Below the pieces are notes generated by a model that saw nothing but the letters and a program-made list of their open reading frames with translations, was not told where the DNA came from and searched no databases. A stretch of DNA of 64,000 bases from Alphaproteobacteria bacterium (GTDB lineage: Bacteria; Pseudomonadota; Alphaproteobacteria; Caulobacterales; Aquidulcibacteraceae): NCBI GenBank assembly GCA_026400735.1, contig JAPLOL010000078.1:1-64000 (forward strand). Reading direction: 5' to 3'. Positions 41,895 to 49,371 of this stretch are shown piece by piece (the stretch's first letter is position 1; every line of letters begins with the position of its first letter). The translations under genes and the position numbers were made by a program.

Positions 41895-43042
41895 GCACCG
41901 TCCTCATCACCGGCGCGCGCGCACCCATCGCGCTCGATCTAGCGCGCAGTTTTGAGGCAGCGGGGCATCAGGCCCACCTCGCCGATTCAATCCGCCCGTG
42001 GAGCGCACGTCTTGCGCGCCACGCGAGGGGGCGCTTGCATCACTTTGCCGCCCCGCGGTTCGTATTCACCCAATTCGCCGCAGACCTGGTGCGCCTCGTC
42101 GACGAACTCGATCCTAAATGGATCATCCCAACATGTGAGGAGGTCTTTTATGTCGCTGAAGCGGGCGCGCAGCATGGCTTTGGGCAGCGCGTGTTGGCCC
42201 CTTCACCGGCGCGTTTGCGCACGCTCCACTCCAAGTTTGAGTTCGCCGTCTTCGCACGGGCGAGCGGTGTCGCTGCGCCCGAGACAACGCGTGTCTCGTC
42301 GCGGGATGATCTAAAGCCATGGCGCGGACGCGCGGAAGAAATTGTACTGAAGCCGGAGTTTTCACGCTTCGCTTCACACACACGCGTGCGACCAACACTG
42401 GAAGAGTTCGACGCGGTAGCGCCGACACCACAAGCACCATGGGTCGTCCAAAACTTCGCGCCAGGCGATGAGATTTGCATTTGGTCGACCAGCATCGCCG
42501 GCGAGGTCGTTGCGTTCGCTGCCTACAAACCACTCTGGCGTCTTGGCCAGTCGGCAAGTTTCTATTTCGAAACCGACAACGACCCCGCGCTTCTCGCGAT
42601 GACGCGCGCCATTGCAAAAGCCACCGGCGCGAGCGGTCAACTTTCGTTCGATGTAATCCGCGGCGCCGATGGGTCGATCACGCCGATAGAGTGCAATCCT
42701 CGCGGCATCAGCGGCATTCACCTGTTCGACGGCGACCCCAGGCTCGCCCGCGCCCTTCTCGGCGAAGCCACTTTGCAAACACCAAGCGCGGAAGCACGCC
42801 ACTTGGCGCCCGCGATGTTGCTGTTTGGCGGGCCATCGGCGCTCGCTCGCGGCAGGATCGCCGCCTTCAATCGCGATCTCGCGCGCAGCAAAGATGTCTT
42901 GAGTGTCCCCGGCGAACCCTGGCTCGGTTTGGGGGCGCTACTAGACGCCAGCCGTTTCACGCTCATCGGCCTCAGCCGAGGCCGTTCCGCATCGGGCCAA
43001 AGCACGGACGACATCGAATGGAACGGAGAGCCCATTCGATGA
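41891..43042 (+). CDS. ATP-grasp domain protein
   Basis: TVLITGARAPIALDLARSF...EEIVLKPEFSRFASHTRVRP...VVQNFAPGDEICIWS...LSFDVIRGADGSITPIECNPRGISGIHLF. Confidence 0.85.
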   Translation: MSTVLITGARAPIALDLARSFEAAGHQAHLADSIRPWSARLARHARGRLHHFAAPRFVFTQFAADLVRLVDELDPKWIIPTCEEVFYVAEAGAQHGFGQRVLAPSPARLRTLHSKFEFAVFARASGVAAPETTRVSSRDDLKPWRGRAEEIVLKPEFSRFASHTRVRPTLEEFDAVAPTPQAPWVVQNFAPGDEICIWSTSIAGEVVAFAAYKPLWRLGQSASFYFETDNDPALLAMTRAIAKATGASGQLSFDVIRGADGSITPIECNPRGISGIHLFDGDPRLARALLGEATLQTPSAEARHLAPAMLLFGGPSALARGRIAAFNRDLARSKDVLSVPGEPWLGLGALLDASRFTLIGLSRGRSASGQSTDDIEWNGEPIR

Positions 43043-44175
43043 GCGACCTCGAACTCTTCGATCCTGGTCTTGGTCCACGGGACGGTTGGCCAAGGCAATG
43101 CCTCGATCGCGCCTATCTGGAGGCATTCGCGCACAACGGTTCGACCGCTTTGATCACCAACCTTCGCACCCAGGTTCGAGGACTTCGCTCAGGCGAGCGC
43201 GTATTCCCCGTCACGATCAACGGTGCAGAATACGGCGACGCCTACGTTTGCCTGCCGCACACGGCGTACGCACTCTACGCCAAAGAGGAATTGCGTATCG
43301 TCAACGCTGGACCGATGACGCCAGCGCTTGCTTTAGTCGCCAGCGGCGCGGGCGCGCTCCTGCGATCAGCGCGCGTCAACCGCATTGTGCACGTCAACAA
43401 CTACATGCTCTCGACGAATCTTCACGGCGGTTGGGACGGCGAGGACGTCGGCGCCATTCGCGACTTTCTAGTAGAGCAGTATCCCGATCATCTTATCGCT
43501 GTGCGCTCGCTCAACGACTGGTCGGACGCGCCGTTGTGTCGCCGGTTTTCGGACGCCGGCTGGAAAATGCTGCCAAGTCGGCAAATCTACGTCACCGAAG
43601 ATATGAGAGCGGATTGGGCGCCGCACCGCGACACGCGCCGCGATCTCGCAATCATCGCAAACGTCGCCGATCGCATAGATCCGCTGCGCAATCTACGTCC
43701 GGGCGATGCCGAGAAGATCGCTCAGCTTTACGCGATGCTCTACCTTGATCGCTATTCCAAGCTAAACCCTGCGTTTACGGCAGCGTATGTTGAGATGACG
43801 CACAACGCGCAGTTCTTTCACTATCGCGGCCTACGTGACGACGATGGTGCGCTCTCGGCCATAGTCGGATGCTTCATTCGCGGCGGCGTGCTCACGACCC
43901 CGATTGTGGGCTACGACACGACACGCCCAGCTTCAGAGGGGCTCTATCGCATTGCCAGCGCGATGCTTGCGCAGATGGCGATCGAACACGGGTGCCGGCT
44001 GAACGGCTCCGCCGGCGCTGCGGATTTTAAGCGCAATCGCGGCGCGCGCGCGGTGATCGAATACTCTGCGTATTTCGTGGATCATCTTTCATTCGCCCGG
44101 CGCGCCACGATCGGCGCCATAGAGCGATTGCTCAACAAGGTCGCCGTACCCGTAATGCTGGAACGAGGCCTATGA
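43039..44175 (+). CDS. GNAT/FemAB-like putative acyltransferase
   Basis: ATG at 43039 overlaps previous stop; MSDLELFDPGLGPRDGWPRQCLDRAYLEAF...LYRIASAMLAQMAIEHGCRLNGSAGAADFKRNRGARA. The longer ORF from 42475 is out of frame with the ATP-grasp gene and rejected. Confidence 0.65.
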   Translation: MSDLELFDPGLGPRDGWPRQCLDRAYLEAFAHNGSTALITNLRTQVRGLRSGERVFPVTINGAEYGDAYVCLPHTAYALYAKEELRIVNAGPMTPALALVASGAGALLRSARVNRIVHVNNYMLSTNLHGGWDGEDVGAIRDFLVEQYPDHLIAVRSLNDWSDAPLCRRFSDAGWKMLPSRQIYVTEDMRADWAPHRDTRRDLAIIANVADRIDPLRNLRPGDAEKIAQLYAMLYLDRYSKLNPAFTAAYVEMTHNAQFFHYRGLRDDDGALSAIVGCFIRGGVLTTPIVGYDTTRPASEGLYRIASAMLAQMAIEHGCRLNGSAGAADFKRNRGARAVIEYSAYFVDHLSFARRATIGAIERLLNKVAVPVMLERGL

Positions 44176-45170
44176 GCGCGTATCCTAAAGCCGTCGCGAC
44201 TGGCTGGTTTCCGGTCGCGTCTATTGGCCAACTTGGACCTAGACCCATCGCCCGAAAGCTGATGGATACGCCGATTGTTGTGTTTAGAAGCGCGAACGGT
44301 CCGGCAGTGCTCATCGATCGCTGTCCCCATCGGAACATGGCGCTTTCGCGCGGCGCGGTCCGCGATGGGGACATTGAGTGCCCGTATCATGGCTGGCGCT
44401 TCAATGGCGACGGCCATTGCACGCTGACACCAGGCGTTTGCGAACCCGCGCGCCACTCCGCCCAAACGTTGCCAACACTTGTCCGCGCAGGGCTGGTGTG
44501 GACGACGCTGACAAAGTCGCCAAACACCGAGCCGTTCCTCCCTCATCCCGTCGACGCGGATGGCTTTGATACATTTCTGTGGCCCGTGAATCCTTCGCGC
44601 GCGCGCCTGATCGACGCCGTCGAAAATCTGTTGGACCCTGCGCATCCACACTTCCTGCACGCCGGCATTGTCCGCGCGCGAAACGTTCGCAAACCAGTCG
44701 ATGTGACTGTGCGCGTACGACCAACGTTTGCGGAGGCCATTTACGTCGAGAACTCGCGCGCCTCTGCGTTGATGCCACGCATACTTGAGGGATTGCGGAC
44801 CGCCAGCATCGGACGCTTCTACCCACCGTCTACCGGCCAAGTTGCATTCGAAGGCAAGGACGGACTCAAATTGGCGATCACTGTGTTCTTCATGCCAGAG
44901 ACAGAGACAGTCGTGCGCCCGTTTGCCCACTTCGCGACGCCAAAGGGCGTTGTCCCACCCTTGGTGAAAGAAGCCTTGTTGCGCGCCTTTCACGTTCCGG
45001 TGTTGGCGCAGGACCAATCGGCACTGCGCAAGCAAACCGACGACATCGAAGCGTTCGGCGCGCCAAAATACGCACTCGGTCCGCTGGATTTTCTTTTTCC
45101 GGCGATCAAAGCGCTTGCCGCTGGGGAGACGCCCGAGCCAAGCGATCGAACAGCAACAGTGCATCTCTAG
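44172..45170 (+). CDS. Rieske [2Fe-2S] non-haem iron oxygenase (alpha-subunit type)
   Basis: CPHRNMALSRGAVRDGDIECPYHGWRF (CxH...CxxH). Confidence 0.9.
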   Translation: MSAYPKAVATGWFPVASIGQLGPRPIARKLMDTPIVVFRSANGPAVLIDRCPHRNMALSRGAVRDGDIECPYHGWRFNGDGHCTLTPGVCEPARHSAQTLPTLVRAGLVWTTLTKSPNTEPFLPHPVDADGFDTFLWPVNPSRARLIDAVENLLDPAHPHFLHAGIVRARNVRKPVDVTVRVRPTFAEAIYVENSRASALMPRILEGLRTASIGRFYPPSTGQVAFEGKDGLKLAITVFFMPETETVVRPFAHFATPKGVVPPLVKEALLRAFHVPVLAQDQSALRKQTDDIEAFGAPKYALGPLDFLFPAIKALAAGETPEPSDRTATVHL

Positions 45171-46459
45171 GTTTGGGGCCGCCACTCACGCCGGACGCGA
45201 CGCAGTTTGCGATCATAGGGCGTCTCGATCCCGCTACGCAGCTCGATCATTGCATTGACCGCCCCCGCCTTCTCGACGGTCGCCCTCAAGGCAAGTGCGG
45301 CTGCCTGCGCCGCCTCGTTAGATAAATTCGCCGCCAGCGAGAGCGCGATGCGATCAGCGCCAATCTGCACAATGCGAAAATCCTGGATAAGCCGATCGGC
45401 ATCGATGACCGCGTTGCGCATCACGTCCGGTGTAACAAGCACGTGTTTGCCGTTAGCCCCCGCCAGCAAAAACACATCGTCTTGCCGGCCCTCAACACTG
45501 GCGACACGCTGCAGAGGTGAACCGCACGCGCAGGGTTCATTGCTCAAACGCAGCAGGTCATTCATGCGATAGCGCGCCATGATCTGCGCGGAGCGCGTGA
45601 AGTCAGTCACGAGCGGTGAAACGAGACCCGCAGGCGCTTGCTCGAACTCAAACGCTACCGCGTCCTCTGCAAGATGCAGCACACCATGCTTGCAGCCGAC
45701 GCCAAACAATCCCTCAGTCGCCATATAGATTTCGCGCACACGCGAGCCGAAGCGCTCTTCGACAATGGCGCGGTCCAATGGATCCAACACCTCCGCGCCT
45801 GAGAATACATTCACAGGACGGAGCGCCGACGTCTCGGCGAGAGCGCGCAACACCTTCGGTGGCGCAACGATTGTGTCCGGCGCGAAGACGCACAAATCAT
45901 CGCGCCAAGCCTCTACACCCAAGGTGAGATCGAAGAAGCGAAGCGCCAGCCGACCGGTTTCGGCGGCGGACGCATAAAGTGGATTAAAGCCCGGAAGCGC
46001 CAACGCCACCTTGTGTCGCGCGAATGGAAAATCGGGAAGCGTCTTGCCAAGAATAACGCCAAGCCATGTGAAGCGCTCCGCCTCGCTAATGACGAACACA
46101 CCGCGATTGCCGCTGGTGCCGGTACTTTGTCCGACGATCAGGCCACCCACGCGATCGCGCCCGGAATCCAACGCCGCTCGTACAGCTTCGTACTGCACGC
46201 CTTTCACATTCAGCTTGTCAAAATTGGCAAGCACGACTTGCTTGTCGACAATCGGTAGGTCTTCAAGACGCGCTTGCAGCGCTAGTCCCGCATAGAACGG
46301 CACGCGACGAACAACCTCGTGCAGAAAACGGTCAAGTTGACGTTCGCGCCAACGCGACACGTCATCTCGCGTGCGCAAGCGTCGCGCGAGAGATTTGGTG
46401 CGCCAGAAGGCGTGCACCGCGTGAGCGATCGCGAAATTCACCTTCGCTGGCTCTAACAT
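45167..46459 (-). CDS. Adenylate-forming enzyme, PaaK/coenzyme F390 synthetase-related
   Basis: LIVGQSTGTSGNRGVFVISEAERFTWLG...IYMATEGLFGVGC...YRMNDLLRLSNEPCACGSPLQRVASVEGRQDDVFLL. Confidence 0.88.
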   Translation of the reverse strand: MLEPAKVNFAIAHAVHAFWRTKSLARRLRTRDDVSRWRERQLDRFLHEVVRRVPFYAGLALQARLEDLPIVDKQVVLANFDKLNVKGVQYEAVRAALDSGRDRVGGLIVGQSTGTSGNRGVFVISEAERFTWLGVILGKTLPDFPFARHKVALALPGFNPLYASAAETGRLALRFFDLTLGVEAWRDDLCVFAPDTIVAPPKVLRALAETSALRPVNVFSGAEVLDPLDRAIVEERFGSRVREIYMATEGLFGVGCKHGVLHLAEDAVAFEFEQAPAGLVSPLVTDFTRSAQIMARYRMNDLLRLSNEPCACGSPLQRVASVEGRQDDVFLLAGANGKHVLVTPDVMRNAVIDADRLIQDFRIVQIGADRIALSLAANLSNEAAQAAALALRATVEKAGAVNAMIELRSGIETPYDRKLRRVRREWRPQT

Positions 46460-46477
46460 GCATTGTATGAAAACAGT

Positions 46478-47683
46478 ATGGCGAGGCGCGGGATAGGCTT
46501 CATCTATGTGACGGTCGCGCTCGACGCATTAGCGATCGGGATCGTCATACCGGTCTTCCCGACCCTGATCGGTTCTATCGCGGCCTTCAACGCCGCACAG
46601 GTCGCGACCGCAGTAGGCGTGCTAGCGACTCTATTCGCGCTGATCCAGTTCTTCGCTGCGCCAGTCATCGGCGCGCTTTCAGATCGCTTTGGCCGCCGCC
46701 CGATTGTTCTCGCATCCAATCTCGGCCTTGGACTCGATTTCGCCGTGATGGCGCTTGCCCCCAATCTTGCGTGGCTTGTCGTCGGGCGCTTGCTGTCCGG
46801 GATAGCCTCCGGCAGCGCACCAGCGGCTTACGCCTACCTTGCGGACGTCACTGAGCCGAGCCGCCGCGCGGCGAACTTCGGCATCATGTTCGGCGTACAA
46901 GCGTTGGGCGCAACGCTGGGACCCGCTATCGGCGGTTTTCTCAGCGCGACGGATCTGCGCGCGCCCTTCTGGGTTGCCGCAGCGCTCTGCCTTCTCAACG
47001 CGATCTATGGGCTCTTGGTGTTGCCAGAATCTTTGTCGCCCGACCGGCGCGCGCGATTTAATTGGGCGCAGGCGAATCCAATCGGCGCGCTGACCTGGCT
47101 GATCCGCACATATCCAAAACTCACGGGTATGATCGCAGTAGCATTGCTGCTCAGTCTCGCGTCGCAAGGCGCAAACAGCATCACAGTCGTCTACGCTAGC
47201 TATCGCTACGGATGGACGCCGCAGACGATCGGCGTCGTGCTGACAGTGTTCGGTCTCGCGAGCCTCGCTGTTCAGGCGGGCCTAGTATCACCCAGTACGC
47301 GCCGACTCGGCGAGCGCACTACATTTCTCGGCGGCATGGCGCTTACAACTCTGGGGCTCGTAATATTCGGCGCCGCCGGAACAGGAATCCAGTTTTGGTT
47401 TGGCGTGCCATTGCTTGCATTGGGCGCGATCTGCGGACCTGTCATGGGCGGCTATTTCTCGCGCGCTGTCGCTGACAACGAGCAAGGCCGATTGCAAGGC
47501 GCTTGGAGCGGTTTGAACGCCGGCATGGGGCTGATCGCGCCAGGGCTATTCACGGTCACATTCGCCTCAAGCATTTCGGCGGCTGAGCATCAATTGCCTG
47601 GTCTCGCCTTCTTTCTTGCCGCGGCGCTGATCGCGCTCGCCGTCGGCATCGGCGCGCGCGCAATGAAGTCTTCAAGCGATTGA
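46478..47683 (+). CDS. MFS transporter (TetA/TCR-like architecture)
   Basis: DALAIGIVIPVFPTLIG...GALSDRFGRRPIVLASN...12 TM segments. Confidence 0.9.
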   Translation: MARRGIGFIYVTVALDALAIGIVIPVFPTLIGSIAAFNAAQVATAVGVLATLFALIQFFAAPVIGALSDRFGRRPIVLASNLGLGLDFAVMALAPNLAWLVVGRLLSGIASGSAPAAYAYLADVTEPSRRAANFGIMFGVQALGATLGPAIGGFLSATDLRAPFWVAAALCLLNAIYGLLVLPESLSPDRRARFNWAQANPIGALTWLIRTYPKLTGMIAVALLLSLASQGANSITVVYASYRYGWTPQTIGVVLTVFGLASLAVQAGLVSPSTRRLGERTTFLGGMALTTLGLVIFGAAGTGIQFWFGVPLLALGAICGPVMGGYFSRAVADNEQGRLQGAWSGLNAGMGLIAPGLFTVTFASSISAAEHQLPGLAFFLAAALIALAVGIGARAMKSSSD

Positions 47684-47838
47684 GCGCTTGCCATCGAACT
47701 ACGCGATTTTGCCTTCGACACACTTTTGCACCGGAGCGGTTCCTGGCCTACGCAGTTAGTTTCGAAAACAGATCAACGGCCTCGGGTTGAACGTCGAACA
47801 CACAGGTTCTCAAGATCGGGGTGTTGCATGCGATATCC

Positions 47839-48366
47839 TCAGCCGACGACGCGAATGGGGTCCGCGCCATCCCAGTCGGCAGCGACTTTGCGGATATGCG
47901 CGAACATAGCGCCCTTAGATCCGCTAATGTCTGAGATCTCTACGATAGTGCCCGGATGCGCCTGCGTGTCGAAATAGGCAAAGCGCCCCTTCTCGCCACC
48001 GATGCATCCTTCATGTCCCACAACATAACCAAGAGAGAGGGCGCGATCGTAGAGGGCCTGATAGTCATGCGTCCAATAGGACATGTGCTGCAGGCCCTCG
48101 TGGCCCGCATCCAAGAATTCTTTGTACAGCGATGGCGCGTCGTTGCGCTGCTGAATGAGTTCGATCTGCAGATCGCCAGATTTCGCGAGCGCGATCGACA
48201 TCTTCACATGGGACGCAACACCGCGGCATTTAAACCAATCGGTCTTGACGTCCTGGATGTAGAACCATGGGCCAACGCCCATCACATCGATCCAATGTTT
48301 CATCGCGCCTTCGATATCGCGCACGACGTAGCCGTTCTGGCAGACATTTCCGAATATCCTGCTCAT
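47839..48366 (-). CDS. VOC-family (glyoxalase/bleomycin resistance-like) protein
   Basis: NGYVVRDIEGAMKHWIDVMGVGPWFY...LQIELIQQRNDAPSLYKEFLDAGHEGLQHMSYW...AYFDTQAHPGTIVEI. Confidence 0.85.
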   Translation of the reverse strand: MSRIFGNVCQNGYVVRDIEGAMKHWIDVMGVGPWFYIQDVKTDWFKCRGVASHVKMSIALAKSGDLQIELIQQRNDAPSLYKEFLDAGHEGLQHMSYWTHDYQALYDRALSLGYVVGHEGCIGGEKGRFAYFDTQAHPGTIVEISDISGSKGAMFAHIRKVAADWDGADPIRVVG

Positions 48367-48550
48367 CGCCTACTCCTTGAAGATCTCGTTAGACGCTGTG
48401 CCTGTCTGCATGTTGATAATCCCGACGACGAGCGCGGCGCGACAGGTTCCCGACCCCGTAGCGAGCTGATCGCCAACACAGATGGCGTCAAGGCTGCCCC
48501 GTTTGAATAGGTAAAGATCGGAGCAAATGAGTCACCGCTTAGAGTGGCGC

Positions 48551-49333
48551 TCAGCCCAAGCGCTCCTTCAACAGCGCAAGCCGAGCCTGAGAAGGCTTCG
48601 GTCGCGTCAATGGCGGCACGTATAGCGTGGATACCTGGGAAACTTCCGCGTCGTAAAGATCGCGCAGTGGCAGCGTTTGCATCTTCGCCGCGGTGACCGG
48701 CAGCGTCGCTGCCTCGTAGACGATCACGTTGTGGTCCGGCGGATAGTCTTCCAATAATACTTCCGCGAGCACACCTAGCCTCCGCGCGTCGGGCTCCAAG
48801 ACGCGAAAGGTCAGGTCACCCGCCACTGCAATCTGCCAAATGATAAGTGTCGCGGTAGTGTCTATCTTTCGTTCGTTGACGATAAAGTCTGTGGCTTCAT
48901 AGCTCTGACACCCTAGTCTCCCGGGATCGACGCCAAGATCGGCATAGAGGCAATCCTCGGCAGAGATGCCGGGTAACAGGTGCGCGTCGAACCCTTCAGT
49001 CCGGGCACGCCGGACGGCTTCATGAGACGGCGTCACGAAGACACCCGGATGACCATAGAAGACGGCGCACACGCGCTTGGCGTCGCGGACTCCACTCAGA
49101 ATTGCCTCGGTCATTTCTTCATAAGTTTCGGCGCGTGTCCTTTCTCCGCCGTAGAGCGATTGCAAGGACACGAGATTTGAATTGAGAGTTCCAAGCCAGT
49201 GCTCGGCGACGGCGTCGGGGACAACGGCAAAGACCACATCCGCTGATTCAATTGCATCGCGCGCCTCTGGAGTGCATTGCTGCGCAAGCCGTATGCCCGT
49301 GCCGACGACGATCAACGAACCTTCGGCCATCAT
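48551..49333 (-). CDS. Split-borosin-type peptide alpha-N-methyltransferase (tetrapyrrole methylase fold, OphMA/SonM-like)
   Basis: EGSLIVVGTGIRL...TYEEM...VCAVFYGHPGVFVTPSHEAVRRARTEGFDAHLLPGISAEDCLYADLGVDPGRLGCQSYEATDFIV: motif-for-motif like OphMA/SonM (recalled, not searched). Confidence 0.85.
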   Translation of the reverse strand: MMAEGSLIVVGTGIRLAQQCTPEARDAIESADVVFAVVPDAVAEHWLGTLNSNLVSLQSLYGGERTRAETYEEMTEAILSGVRDAKRVCAVFYGHPGVFVTPSHEAVRRARTEGFDAHLLPGISAEDCLYADLGVDPGRLGCQSYEATDFIVNERKIDTTATLIIWQIAVAGDLTFRVLEPDARRLGVLAEVLLEDYPPDHNVIVYEAATLPVTAAKMQTLPLRDLYDAEVSQVSTLYVPPLTRPKPSQARLALLKERLG

Positions 49334-49371
49334 TCAATCCACTTCCTTCAAGCCCCGCCCGCAGCCGCGCT

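Noticed and set aside
42475-43038. N-terminal extension of the GNAT-like ORF (42475 start)
   Set aside because: Out of frame within the ATP-grasp gene; ATG at 43039 with 4-nt overlap is a better start.
44082-45185. 367-aa minus-strand ORF
   Set aside because: Antisense to the Rieske oxygenase gene; no recognisable motifs.
46478-47683. Tetracycline resistance determinant
   Set aside because: Only general TCR/TetA-like MFS architecture; context is a biosynthetic cluster, so substrate is unknown.
48551-49333. Simple cobalamin/sirohaem tetrapyrrole methylase annotation
   Set aside because: Although the fold is shared, the YGHPGVFV.PSH / LPGISAEDCLYADLGVDPG / YEATDF motifs fit borosin N-methyltransferases better, and there are no tetrapyrrole genes nearby.
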